Assembly: GCA_937989875.1 (NCBI GenBank)
Contig: CALKBO010000028.1
Location: forward strand, 98,543-162,542
Direction of reading: 5' to 3'
DNA: 64,000 bases
Source: an uncultured Collinsella sp.
GTDB taxonomy: Bacteria > Actinomycetota > Coriobacteriia > Coriobacteriales > Coriobacteriaceae
The position numbers and the translations under genes were made by a program. The notes under the pieces were generated by a model. That model was not told the DNA's origin and searched no databases. It saw only the letters and a list, made by a program, of their open reading frames with translations. This document shows positions 24,861 through 32,687 of this stretch, piece after piece. Within the stretch, counting starts at the first letter, position 1. The number at the start of each line of letters is the position of its first letter.

Positions 24861-25313
24861 ATGATGAACGCAACGAATATGGTCCAGGGAAACCTCGCCC
24901 TTAAGCTCGAGACGCCTGCCGCGCCCGCTTTTACTGTTGTCAAGGGTGGACGTTCCGGTTATCAGCCTTTGCCCGTAAAGTCTGCTCGCACTCAGTATGC
25001 TGTTGCCGCGCCGACTCCCGCTGCCCTGAAGGTCTCGACGATTGTTGCCGTCGCCGTTGCGCTCACGCTCTTTTTTGTTCTCGCTACGTCGGTCTTTAGC
25101 GCTCGTCACGCCGCGTATGCCGAGTCCGTTTCCAACGTTACCTACGAGACTATTCGCGTTCAGCCTGGTGATTCTCTTTGGTCGCTTGCCGAGGAATATC
25201 CAATCGAAGGCCTTTCCACGCAAGAGACTTCCGACATGATCCGTAACGTCAATCATCTGGAGCATGGTTCGCTCGCCGCCGGTGCGCATCTTAAGGTTCC
25301 TGCTCGTTCGTAA
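24861..25313 (+). CDS. LysM-domain membrane protein, YneA-like SOS division inhibitor candidate
   Basis: The 150 residues are a cytosolic N-terminal stretch, one membrane helix (about 58-80) and an outside LysM domain (about 98-150) starting IRVQPGDSLWSLAEEYP, which binds peptidoglycan. Bacillus YneA has the same build, is divergent from lexA and stops division during SOS. Position, topology and LexA boxes make this the likely counterpart, although the sequence itself is only generally similar and YneA is shorter in front of the helix. The ATG at 24861 (or 24864) follows AAAGGAG. Confidence 0.8.
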   Translation: MMNATNMVQGNLALKLETPAAPAFTVVKGGRSGYQPLPVKSARTQYAVAAPTPAALKVSTIVAVAVALTLFFVLATSVFSARHAAYAESVSNVTYETIRVQPGDSLWSLAEEYPIEGLSTQETSDMIRNVNHLEHGSLAAGAHLKVPARS

Positions 25314-25326
25314 TCATTATCGCGCT

Positions 25327-25370
25327 GCGCATGGTACCCTTGTTATCGTTTAAGAGGAGGTACCATGCGC
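25327..25370 (+). promoter_or_regulatory. Inverted repeat covering nrdR ribosome binding site and start codon
   Basis: GCGCATGGTACC (25327-25338) and GGTACCATGCGC (25359-25370) are perfect 12-base inverted repeats. The right arm includes the end of the GAGGAGG site and the ATG of nrdR. In mRNA the hairpin would hide both and reduce translation. It could also be a DNA operator. Confidence 0.6.
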
Positions 25371-25808
25371 TGTCCCAAATGTGGCAAGGCACATACCCGC
25401 GTCGTTGATTCCCGTATGCAGGAGTCAAATAACACCATTAAGCGTCGTCGCGAATGTTGCTCGTGTAACTATCGCTTTACAACGTTTGAGCGATGCGAAG
25501 ACCCAATCGAGGTCATTAAGTCAGACGGAACCAAGCAGCGGTTCGATCGCAATAAGCTGCTCGTCGGCTTGATGCGCGCCACCATCAAGCGCGATATCGA
25601 CACTAAGAAGCTCAATGAGATTATCGACGACATCGAGGTCGAGCTGCGCTCTCGCACGCTGACGGCCGTCACGTCCCATGAGTTGGGTGACATGGTGCTC
25701 AAGCGCTTGGCAAAGATCGACAAGGTGGCGTACATCCGCTTTGCCTCGGTCTACCGCGATTTCAAAGACGTCGATGAGTTTCTGCAAGAGCTCGACAAGC
25801 TAAGGTGA
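25365..25808 (+). CDS. nrdR: Transcriptional repressor NrdR
   Basis: NrdR represses ribonucleotide reductase genes and senses ATP/dATP. The 147-residue protein is normal in length. It has a zinc ribbon with cysteines at 3, 6, 31 and 34 (MRCPKCGKAH and RRRECCSCNYRF) and an ATP-cone domain (about 49-138). No reductase gene is in the window. The start codon sits inside the 12-bp inverted repeat described separately. dut follows four bases after the stop, linking two dNTP-pool genes. Confidence 0.96.
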   Translation: MRCPKCGKAHTRVVDSRMQESNNTIKRRRECCSCNYRFTTFERCEDPIEVIKSDGTKQRFDRNKLLVGLMRATIKRDIDTKKLNEIIDDIEVELRSRTLTAVTSHELGDMVLKRLAKIDKVAYIRFASVYRDFKDVDEFLQELDKLR

Positions 25809-25812
25809 TTCC

Positions 25813-26256
25813 ATGTCCAACATTACCGTTAACATAAAGCGTCTCGACCCCACCGTCGTGCTTCCCAAATACGCCCATCCCACCGATGCCGGCTTGGATC
25901 TGCGCTCCAACGAGGACTGCGTCCTGAAGCCCTTTGAACGCCGTCTGGTCTCCACTGGGCTGGCCATCGCCCTGCCCGATGGCTACGCCGGCTTCGTCCA
26001 GCCCCGTAGCGGTCTCGCCATCAAACAGGGCCTGTCTATAGTCAATACACCTGGCCTCATCGACGCCCACTACCGAGGAGAACTCAAGGTTATCCTCATC
26101 AACCTGGACCCCTCCAACAACATCCAAATCAACAAAGGCGACCGCATAGCCCAACTCGTCATCCAAGAAGTCCCCACGGTCAACCTCATAGAAGTAGAAG
26201 AACTAGACGAAACCGATCGAGGCAACGGAGGCTTCGGCTCCAGCGGCGTGGCTTAG
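25813..26256 (+). CDS. dut: Deoxyuridine 5'-triphosphate nucleotidohydrolase
   Basis: dUTPase turns dUTP into dUMP and diphosphate, keeping uracil out of DNA and feeding dTMP synthesis. The 147 residues carry all five motifs of the trimeric family: DAGLDLRS, PRSGLAIKQG, GLIDAHYRGELKV, RIAQLVIQ and the C-terminal GNGGFGSSG. It follows nrdR by four bases, most likely in one message. About 470 bases without a gene, filled by palindromic elements, follow. Confidence 0.96.
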   Translation: MSNITVNIKRLDPTVVLPKYAHPTDAGLDLRSNEDCVLKPFERRLVSTGLAIALPDGYAGFVQPRSGLAIKQGLSIVNTPGLIDAHYRGELKVILINLDPSNNIQINKGDRIAQLVIQEVPTVNLIEVEELDETDRGNGGFGSSGVA

Positions 26257-26276
26257 TCGCATAGCCTCTTACGTTC

Positions 26277-26380
26277 GCTCACCTGTGGGAGAGCCCTATA
26301 TATCATCCCGTGCTCAAACATTCTCGCGTTGCTGCGAAACTGCGCGCGGGACGATATATAGGGCTCTCCCACAGGTGAGC
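26277..26380. repeat. Palindromic element, family 2, copy A
   Basis: Arms of 28 bases at 26277-26304 and 26353-26380 are perfect reverse complements (core GTGGGAGAGCCCTATATATC). The inside reads CCCGTGC, TGCTCAAACATTCTCGC, GCTGCGAAACTGCGC and GCGGG. The inner part recurs inverted at 26557-26623. No protein is encoded. It lies 20 bases after dut, so it could also end transcription. Confidence 0.85.
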
Positions 26381-26437
26381 TACGTTTACTTGCTAGCGGC
26401 TACGCCGGGTTCGCCCCAGTTAGAGCCTGCGAAGGTA

Positions 26438-26525
26438 GAAACAAAATTTCTAATAATAGTTAGCCGGTGCGACAAAGCGATTGTTCCTTTGTCGCACCGG
26501 CTAACCAGTAAGATAATTTTGTTTC
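26438..26525. repeat. Nested palindrome between repeat copies
   Basis: GAAACAAAATT (26438-26448) pairs with AATTTTGTTTC (26515-26525). Inside, GTTAGCCGGTGCGACAAAG (26459-26477) pairs perfectly over 19 bases with 26487-26505 around a 9-base loop. The sequence is unrelated to its neighbours. Possibly a bidirectional terminator or another element type. Confidence 0.8.
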
Positions 26526-26556
26526 AAGCGAGTAGCCGCCCGACCACTTCTCACAC

Positions 26557-26623
26557 ATATCGTTCCACGCGCAGTTTCGCAGCGAGCGAAGCGAAGCGAG
26601 AATGTTTGAGCATGGAATGATAT
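26557..26623. repeat. Palindromic element, family 2, copy B (inverted)
   Basis: Read on the - strand it gives ATATCATTCCATGCTCAAAC, then ATTCTCGC, a GCTTC/GCTCG stutter and GCTGCGAAACTGCGCG TGGAACGATAT. It matches the inside of copy A. Where copy A pairs CCCG with CGGG, copy B pairs TTCCA with TGGAA, so the pairing is kept. Confidence 0.8.
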
Positions 26624-26650
26624 GGGTGAGTCCCGGACGGGCGGGATTAG

Positions 26651-26695
26651 TGCGCCCTGCGAAGCGAGAATGTTTGAGCATGGAATGATATATGG
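26651..26695. repeat. Palindromic element, family 2, copy C (half)
   Basis: GCGAAGCGAGAATGTTTGAG, then CATGGAATGATATATGGG repeats the right half of copy B but lacks the other half. A short G+C-rich inverted pair (GGCGG and CCGCC) follows. It lies just downstream of the glycosyltransferase gene on the - strand. Confidence 0.65.
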
Positions 26696-26727
26696 GCGGC
26701 TCCCGCCGAGCAGCGGACTTTAAAGCG

Positions 26728-28029
26728 CTAGCGGATATGCGCGGGTTTTCCGCCCCAGTAGAAGCGGCAGAAGGCCCGTTTGCGCTTTTGGGGCTTGCCT
26801 ACGAGCTCCATGGTGGCGATGGCTATGTCTTCGGCTGCGTGGGGGCGGCGTAGTACTTCGCCGTTGATGAGTAGGGCTTTGAGCGATTCGGGATGATCGT
26901 GGAGATGGCGCAACGTCACGATGAGTTCTCGTGCGGTGGTGACATGCATGCTGGCGCCCATGCCGGTGAGCATCGTGGTGTTGGCCTTTTCCTGACCGTA
27001 TGATTTGCCCAGCAGAATCATCGGCAGATGCGCGCACAGGCACTCAGTGACGGTGAGCCCGCCCGATTTGAGGATTGCCAGGTCGCAGCCGTGCATGAGG
27101 GCCGCCATGTCGTCCACGTAGTCCAGAACCGTGACGTTGTCGAGCTTCATGGCGTCGAAGAGCGTCTTGAGTCGGGTGGCGTATTCCTTATCCTTGCCCG
27201 GTAAAAAGACAAAGTGCATGTCCTCAAAGCTGCGTAAGAAGGGGAGCGTGTGGTCCATCGCGGCACGGAAACGCACGTATGGTTGGGGCAAACTGGCGCC
27301 GGCCATCACCAATACGACGGTTTTGTCTATGGGGAGATTGAACTTGCTGAGCTCATCTTCGCGTTTGTAATCTGAATCGAAACCGGCACGAATGGGAATG
27401 CCCGTTATGCGGATCTTTGACTCGGGAACCTTGCGCGGGCGCAGCGTTTCGGCCATAAACTCGTTGGCTACACAGAATAGGTCGGTGTCCTTGTGGGGCC
27501 AAAATCCTTCGACTTCGTAATCGGTCGGCACGCAGATGACCGGAAAATCAATACCCGTGATGACGCGGGCGCCCACAGCGACGTTGGCCGCCGTAATGTG
27601 TGTTGCGACCACGGCTATGGGCCTGCGGGTCCGGACGTATTCGTTGAAGGCGGGGAACATAATTCGTGACCATGCTGTGCCGCCGCCCCAGAGAAGATGT
27701 CCCGTAAGCGTATATCGCCAGGTCAGGTCGTAAATGGGGCGTGTGGCTCCCGTAAAAGAAGCCGCGGTCTTATTGCCGTCGAATTTAATACGTCCAAAAT
27801 CAAGGATATCGAGCACTTCAATTTCAATATCCTCAGGGATTCCCTTGGTGCCGCGGATAAGATCAAATGCTTGTGCAATCGCGTTGGCGGCGGCTTTGTG
27901 GCCCGATCCAACCGATGCGTGCACAATGGTTACTAGGGGTTTTTGTGCAGGTGAAACGGTCATTTGCTCCGGTTGGGGAGTGCTTTGCGTTGGCAGGGGA
28001 GCGTCGTTGCTCGTCTGCGTTTGATCCAT
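26728..28029 (-). CDS. Glycosyltransferase of the MGDG synthase/MurG-like family
   Basis: The 433-residue product resembles processive diacylglycerol glucosyltransferases (GT28), which add a sugar to diacylglycerol to make membrane glycolipids. Evidence is the N-terminal MGDG-synthase motif IVHASVGSGHKAAANAIAQA, a middle PVICVPTDYEVEGFWPH and the C-terminal nucleotide-sugar site (AILKSGGLTVTECLCAHLPM). The first 30 residues are Gln/Pro/Thr-rich and probably disordered. The frame extends to 28086, but the ATG at 28029 has GGGGAG upstream. It is divergent from trxB. The acceptor is not certain. Confidence 0.82.
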   Translation of the reverse strand: MDQTQTSNDAPLPTQSTPQPEQMTVSPAQKPLVTIVHASVGSGHKAAANAIAQAFDLIRGTKGIPEDIEIEVLDILDFGRIKFDGNKTAASFTGATRPIYDLTWRYTLTGHLLWGGGTAWSRIMFPAFNEYVRTRRPIAVVATHITAANVAVGARVITGIDFPVICVPTDYEVEGFWPHKDTDLFCVANEFMAETLRPRKVPESKIRITGIPIRAGFDSDYKREDELSKFNLPIDKTVVLVMAGASLPQPYVRFRAAMDHTLPFLRSFEDMHFVFLPGKDKEYATRLKTLFDAMKLDNVTVLDYVDDMAALMHGCDLAILKSGGLTVTECLCAHLPMILLGKSYGQEKANTTMLTGMGASMHVTTARELIVTLRHLHDHPESLKALLINGEVLRRPHAAEDIAIATMELVGKPQKRKRAFCRFYWGGKPAHIR

Positions 28030-28146
28030 CGATAACTCCCCTTCATCTTTGTTTCGCAATGAATCATTGTAGTGCATGAGTGTCACGTTCGCCTAAACTT
28101 GGGTATGAGCGCAAAGAACGCCAATCTTTCGACAGGAGGTCTCTTC

Positions 28147-29085
28147 ATGACTACCGATCAGCCGATCGATGTTGCGATTATCGGTGGCGGCCCTGCGGGC
28201 TATGCTGCGGCCATTTATGCGGCGCGCTCCAACCTAACGACGACCGTGATTGAACAGGGCATGTCGGGCGGACAGATCGCCACGACCAATGAAGTCGAGA
28301 ACTATCCGGGCATTCCGCTCTTGAGTGGCGCCGAACTCGGCGAGCGTTTTCAGCAGCATGCAGAGGGCCTGGGAGCGCAGGTCGCATGGAGCATGGTTAC
28401 GGGTATCGATTACGATGCCGATGCAGCGCTGTTTACGGTGCATCACGACATGGGCGATACGCTGGCCTCGAGCGTTATCGCTTGCATGGGTGCCACCCCG
28501 CGTCCGGCAGGTTTCGCTGGCGAGGATACCTATCGCGGTCGTGGCGTTTCATATTGCGCAACATGTGACGGCATGTTCTTCCGCGGCAAACAGGTCTTTG
28601 TAATCGGTGGTGGCAATTCGGCATGCGAAGAGGCACTGTTCCTGTCAGACATTGCCAGCAGTGTGACCATCGTGCTGCGTCGCGATCAGTTCCGTGCACC
28701 TGATGGTGTTGTTCAGAAAGTACTCGAAAAGGACAATATTACAGTTAGGTACCAAACTAGTGTTGTTGAGCTTTCTGGTGAAGCGATGCCAACGACGATC
28801 ACCTTTAAGGACAATGCATCCGGTGAGACTCATTCCGAGTCATTTGAGCCCGGCTCGTTTGGCATCTTTGTCTTTACCGGAACGCAACCCCATACCGAGC
28901 TTGTTGAGCATTTAGTCGATCTGACGCCTGATGGCGGCATTCTGACTGATGAATCCATGGCGACCCGCACGCCAGGTCTATTTGCTGCTGGCGACATCCG
29001 TTCCAAGCGCTTACGTCAGGTTGTGACCGCCGTTTCTGACGGAGCAATAGCAGCAACGAGCGCATACGCGTTTCTTCGCGGATAA
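28147..29085 (+). CDS. trxB: Thioredoxin-disulfide reductase
   Basis: TrxB moves electrons from NADPH through FAD and a redox disulfide to thioredoxin. The 312 residues show the FAD site IIGGGPAGYAAAIYAARS, the active disulfide YCATCDGMF, the NADPH site VIGGGNSACEEALFLS and the FAD tail GLFAAGDIRSKRLRQVVTA. The frame opens upstream at 28072, but the ATG at 28147 has GACAGGAGG before it. A strong terminator follows. Confidence 0.95.
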   Translation: MTTDQPIDVAIIGGGPAGYAAAIYAARSNLTTTVIEQGMSGGQIATTNEVENYPGIPLLSGAELGERFQQHAEGLGAQVAWSMVTGIDYDADAALFTVHHDMGDTLASSVIACMGATPRPAGFAGEDTYRGRGVSYCATCDGMFFRGKQVFVIGGGNSACEEALFLSDIASSVTIVLRRDQFRAPDGVVQKVLEKDNITVRYQTSVVELSGEAMPTTITFKDNASGETHSESFEPGSFGIFVFTGTQPHTELVEHLVDLTPDGGILTDESMATRTPGLFAAGDIRSKRLRQVVTAVSDGAIAATSAYAFLRG

Positions 29086-29125
29086 GTACGATAATATATC
29101 TTATGTAAGGTTGCTATCTTTAAAC

Positions 29126-29170
29126 AAAGTGGTTGGACTGTGCATCAATGTGCTGTCCAACCACTTTTAC
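29126..29170 (+). terminator. Rho-independent terminator after trxB
   Basis: AAAGTGGTTGGAC (29126-29138) pairs perfectly with GTCCAACCACTTT (29155-29167) around a 16-base loop, followed by TTAC. Confidence 0.85.
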
Positions 29171-29177
29171 TTTCCGG

Positions 29178-29202
29178 CTATATGGTATGCAAAACTAGAT
29201 AA
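29178..29202 (+). promoter_or_regulatory. Operator-like site before the DUF1836 gene
   Basis: This 25-base sequence, containing GTATGCAAAACTAGATA, matches 21 of 25 positions of the dyad at 30852-30876 before degV. It lies 37 bases ahead of the DUF1836 start. The dyad is imperfect here. Probably a regulator site; autoregulation by the DUF1836 protein is an inference. Confidence 0.5.
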
Positions 29203-29239
29203 CCTAGAATACAATATAGCTAATGAACGGAGAATCCTT

Positions 29240-29851
29240 ATGAACCACGCCAAACGCGTTATCCCGATGTCCGATTCGTCGGTCAGCATTAAGCCTGAGG
29301 ATATTCAGCCCACTGTGCTGCCCGATGCATTTATTGAGTCCGATATCGTTCGCAAACTCAATACGTTGAGTCTGCCGCGCTATAACCAGTTGCCCAATGT
29401 GACGCTCTATCGCGACCAGGTCATTGAGTATGTTGCGCTGTGGATGGAGCCGCTGTCCATTTGCGTTGAGCAGCCCGTCATTACGCCATCGATGATCAAC
29501 AACTACGTGAAGGTCGGCCTGGTGCCTGCTCCGGTCAAAAAGCAATATGGCCGCGAGCAGATTGCCCGCCTGATTGCTATCTGCATCTTTAAGCAGGTGC
29601 TACCTATTGCTGCGGTGCAGGCACTCTTTAACATTCAGCGTTTGAGCTACGATGCCCCGACGGCATTTGATTATGTGGTCGATCAGCTCGAGGCATCGAT
29701 TCGTTCGGCGTTTTCTGTCGAGCAGACGCCGGTTCCCGATACGGCGCATCAGGTAACGCGTGAGTCGCTGCTTGTGCGCAGCGCGGTATCGTCCTTCGTT
29801 TCGAAGGCGTACCTGATGAGCTATCTCAAGTTCAACGGGTTTAATAGCTAG
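29240..29851 (+). CDS. DUF1836 domain protein, probable transcription regulator
   Basis: The 203 residues have the DUF1836 pattern: LPRYNQLPNVTLYRDQVIEY, then the helix-turn-helix-like ITPSMINNYVKVGLVPAPVK and YGREQIARLIAICIFKQVL. The middle resembles a MerR-type winged helix. B. subtilis YkrK, from this family, is a DNA-binding repressor. The frame extends to 29111, but the ATG at 29240 has CGGAGA upstream. An operator-like site lies 37 bases ahead and a related site precedes degV, so these may be self- and target sites. Confidence 0.8.
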   Translation: MNHAKRVIPMSDSSVSIKPEDIQPTVLPDAFIESDIVRKLNTLSLPRYNQLPNVTLYRDQVIEYVALWMEPLSICVEQPVITPSMINNYVKVGLVPAPVKKQYGREQIARLIAICIFKQVLPIAAVQALFNIQRLSYDAPTAFDYVVDQLEASIRSAFSVEQTPVPDTAHQVTRESLLVRSAVSSFVSKAYLMSYLKFNGFNS

Positions 29852-29863
29852 TCGACGTATAAA

Positions 29864-29911
29864 ACGGGCGGGATAAAGAGGCATCTGTCGCTTTGTCCCG
29901 CCCGTATTTTT
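29864..29911. terminator. Bidirectional terminator between DUF1836 and degV genes
   Basis: ACGGGCGGGATAAAG (29864-29878) pairs with CTTTGTCCCGCCCGT (29891-29905) with one G-T wobble. ATTTTT follows on the + strand, and TTTTAT follows on the - strand. It serves both convergent genes. Confidence 0.85.
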
Positions 29912-29924
29912 GCTTGGTTGGACT

Positions 29925-30791
29925 TTATTTGCTCGAAGCTACGCCCATGCCGTAGCCGATGATGAGGCCGTGCATCTCGGCGTAATAGGAATCCAGGCCG
30001 TTGCAGGGCATGATGATGGTCTTGGAGCCGGGCCAATGCTCGACTATGCGGTCAGTAAGCGCTTGGGCTCCAGCTTCGTTCTCAACGTGATCGATGACGA
30101 CCTCACCGCCCGTAAAGCCCTCGGCTTCCATAGTGTCGATGATCTTGTTGAGCATCTTCTTTTCGCCTCGCGTGTGCCCCACGAGTTCGATTTTACCGGC
30201 CTCACTCGCCGTGCCCAAAATGCGGATATTGAGCTTGTTGGCAATGACGCCGGCTGCCTTAGGGATACGTCCGGCTTTGGCCAGGTTTTCGTAATTGCAC
30301 AAGCTGAAGAGGATTTTGCTGTTCTGCTCAAGGCTATCGAAGTATGCGCAAGCGTCCTCGAATGAGACATCCGGATTGCTTGCAAGATAGCGGTCGAACA
30401 GCAAGAAAATGAGGTCCATTTTGCCGCCAGCTGCGCGCGAATTGACTAGGTGAATCTGCCGGTCGGGCTCCTCGGCAAGAACCATATCGCGAGCCGTGGC
30501 TGCTGCGTTGTAGCTGCCCGACACGCCCTCAGAGATCGGCATGCAGATGGTCTTGTCTGCCAATTTGAAGAGCTCGGCCCACTCCCCTACGCTGGGACAA
30601 GCGCTCGAAGAAGCGTTCGTCTCCGCCTGAACAGCGCAGTTGAGCTCATGAACATCGAGCGAAAGGTCATCGATGAATTCACGCTCCCCCACTCGAATTT
30701 TGAGGGGCGCAAATGCAAAGGTGGTATGGGGCGCGGTCGGTTGCCAATCGCGGAGGTTACAGCTTGAATCGGAGATAAGTGCCCAGCTCAT
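29925..30791 (-). CDS. DegV family fatty acid-binding protein
   Basis: DegV/FakB proteins bind a fatty acid and, in some bacteria, present it to a fatty acid kinase. The 288 residues begin MSWALISDSSCNLRD, with the family SDSs motif, then ISEGVSGSYNAAATARD and LVNSRAAGGKMDLI, which form the lipid pocket. No FakA kinase gene is in the window. The ATG lies after AAAGGACC on the - strand. A TATAAT (complement of 30821-30826) and the dyad at 30852 are upstream. Confidence 0.9.
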   Translation of the reverse strand: MSWALISDSSCNLRDWQPTAPHTTFAFAPLKIRVGEREFIDDLSLDVHELNCAVQAETNASSSACPSVGEWAELFKLADKTICMPISEGVSGSYNAAATARDMVLAEEPDRQIHLVNSRAAGGKMDLIFLLFDRYLASNPDVSFEDACAYFDSLEQNSKILFSLCNYENLAKAGRIPKAAGVIANKLNIRILGTASEAGKIELVGHTRGEKKMLNKIIDTMEAEGFTGGEVVIDHVENEAGAQALTDRIVEHWPGSKTIIMPCNGLDSYYAEMHGLIIGYGMGVASSK

Positions 30792-30851
30792 AGAGGGTCC
30801 TTTCTAATTGTTCTCTAACAATTATAGCCATCTTGCAGACCGAGTGGGCCA

Positions 30852-30876
30852 CTATCTAGTATTCAAAACTAGATAG
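30852..30876 (-). promoter_or_regulatory. Dyad operator-like site before degV
   Basis: CTATCTAGT (30852-30860) and ACTAGATAG (30868-30876) are perfect 9-base inverted arms around ATTCAAA. The site is centred about 38 bases upstream of the TATAAT of degV. A 21-of-25 match lies before the DUF1836 gene. Confidence 0.6.
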
Positions 30877-30892
30877 CGGCCTGCACGAAAGG

Positions 30893-30933
30893 CAAAAGAA
30901 TGGACCCCATGACTCAAAAGCCACGAGGTCCAT
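30893..30933 (-). terminator. Likely terminator after the NlpC/P60 gene
   Basis: On the - strand ATGGACC and GGTCCAT (30927-30933 and 30900-30906) form a 7-bp stem with a long loop, followed by TCTTTT. It lies 24 bases after the stop of the hydrolase gene. Confidence 0.55.
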
Positions 30934-30956
30934 ATCCGTTTGGTTTATTTGAATAC

Positions 30957-32084
30957 TTAGTAGCGTACGAAGATGTAGTTGTTGTTCATGCCGGCGGCAA
31001 CGGAGCTGACGATAACACCCGTGTTGTAGTCGGAAGCATGAATCATCTGACCACCACCGATGTAAATGCCGGTGTGGTACGAGTTGACCACAACGTCACC
31101 GGGCTGCGGATCGGACACACGCGTCCAGCCCATAAAGGTACCCGTGGTGCCCAGGCGGCAATAGCGACCAGTGAGGCAATAGCTAACAAAACCAGAGCAG
31201 TCGAAGCTGTTCGGGCCAATTCCACCCCAGGAATAAGCGCAACCAAGCTTGCTGTATGCACGCGAGACAACAGAACCGCCATCGACGGACTGGCTCGGAG
31301 CAGAAGGCGTCGGAGCCGGAGCAGGCGGAGAGGGCTGCGGCGTCGGAGCAGGTGCCGGCGTAGGAGCCGGAGTGTTGCCGCCCTGGTTGTTATTATTGCT
31401 GGTCTGGCCACCGTTGTTGGTGTTCTCGGTCGTACCTGCAGTCTCGTTGCTCACAGTGGCCTTCTCGGCGGTACTGGCGTTGATGCCGGCCTGCAGCGCG
31501 GCGTTGGCCTCGGCCTCTGCGGCAAGCTCGGCCTGCAGCTGCGAATCCAGGGAGTTTACGACGTTCTGGGCTTCAGCCTGCTGGGCGTTAAGCTCGTCGA
31601 CCTTTTTCTGCGTAGCGGCGACGTTCTTTTCCTGCTCGGCCTGCTTATCGGTGAGCTGCTGCTTAAGCTCCTTGACCTCTTGAATGGTCTGAGCTTGCTT
31701 ATCGGAAACTTTGCCGTAGTAGAACAAACGGTTGAGCATATCGCTCAGATCATCGACACCCGTCAGAACCTGAAGCAGGCTCAGACCGCCGGTTTTGTAC
31801 TCGCCGGCGACATAGGTCGAGAGTTTGGCCTGACCATCGGCGATCTCCTGCTGCTTTTGCGTGATCTCGCCGGCAGTCTGATCGAGCGCCTGCGTCTGCG
31901 TGGCGAGATCATCGTAAATCTGCTGGGTTTGGGTACCGATCTGCTCGAGCTTCGTACGAGCAGCGGCAAGGTCGGATGCGGTATCGGCGTAGGCAGGAGC
32001 CGCGAGGCCCAAGCCCAAAACACAAGCGAGGGTTGCCGTAGCAGCGCAGCGTGCCATGTTTTTATGCGTGTTTGCTGTGCGCAT
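30957..32084 (-). CDS. Secreted NlpC/P60 peptidoglycan hydrolase with coiled coil
   Basis: The 375 residues begin with a signal peptide (VLGLGLAAPAYA, cleavage near residue 33), then a long coiled coil (about 38-195), a Pro/Ala/Thr-rich linker (about 205-255) and a C-terminal NlpC/P60 domain. That domain has the catalytic cysteine in NSFDCSGFVSYCL and histidine in YHTGIYIGGGQMIHASD. This build matches CwlO/RipA-type D,L-endopeptidases that cut wall peptides at division or growth sites. apt lies just upstream on the same strand. Confidence 0.92.
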   Translation of the reverse strand: MRTANTHKNMARCAATATLACVLGLGLAAPAYADTASDLAAARTKLEQIGTQTQQIYDDLATQTQALDQTAGEITQKQQEIADGQAKLSTYVAGEYKTGGLSLLQVLTGVDDLSDMLNRLFYYGKVSDKQAQTIQEVKELKQQLTDKQAEQEKNVAATQKKVDELNAQQAEAQNVVNSLDSQLQAELAAEAEANAALQAGINASTAEKATVSNETAGTTENTNNGGQTSNNNNQGGNTPAPTPAPAPTPQPSPPAPAPTPSAPSQSVDGGSVVSRAYSKLGCAYSWGGIGPNSFDCSGFVSYCLTGRYCRLGTTGTFMGWTRVSDPQPGDVVVNSYHTGIYIGGGQMIHASDYNTGVIVSSVAAGMNNNYIFVRY

Positions 32085-32116
32085 GTAGCTTCCTTTCCAG
32101 TAACTAAGGGTAACGG

Positions 32117-32647
32117 CTAGTCCACCGTCACCAGGCTAAAGAGCTCCACATCGTCATCAGACGGCGTGAGCTTCTCGCGCGGGTTGAGAAACGCAAGCTC
32201 AAGGATACAACCGTAACCGACAAGCTTTGCGCCCATATCTCGCACCAGTTTACCTGTTGCCTCGACGGTTCCGCCCGTCGCGACCAAGTCGTCCAGAATC
32301 AACACGGTATCTTTAGAGCTGATTGCGTCGGCATGGATCTCAATGGAATCCGTTCCGTACTCGAGCTCGTAGCTCTGGCTCACAGTCTCGCGCGGTAGTT
32401 TGCCCGGTTTACGCGCGGGAACAAAGCCAGCACCAAGGGCTACAGCCACCGGTACGCCAACCATAAAGCCGCGAGCCTCGGGACCCACGACCTTGGTGAT
32501 TCCCATGCCGGCAAAGTGCTCGGCGAGGGCATCGGTCATGGCTTTGAGCGCCTCGGGATTGCCAAAGAGCGGCGTGATGTCTTTAAAGATGACTCCGGGC
32601 TCGGGATAGTCGGGGATGTCGACGATTTGGGATTCGAAGTCGTACAT
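32117..32647 (-). CDS. apt: Adenine phosphoribosyltransferase
   Basis: Apt salvages adenine to AMP with PRPP. The 176 residues show the PRPP motif TVLILDDLVATGGTVEA, the N-terminal DIPDYPEPGVIFKDITPLF and KVVGPEARGFMVGVPVA, all typical. The frame extends to 32662; the ATG at 32647 gives the standard start MYDFESQIVDIPDYP and has GAAAGGTCATGC upstream. It lies between the ftsR-like gene and the wall hydrolase gene. Confidence 0.95.
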   Translation of the reverse strand: MYDFESQIVDIPDYPEPGVIFKDITPLFGNPEALKAMTDALAEHFAGMGITKVVGPEARGFMVGVPVAVALGAGFVPARKPGKLPRETVSQSYELEYGTDSIEIHADAISSKDTVLILDDLVATGGTVEATGKLVRDMGAKLVGYGCILELAFLNPREKLTPSDDDVELFSLVTVD

Positions 32648-32687
32648 TGCATGACCTTTCAATAGGTTCCCGAAATTTCAGCAGCGG

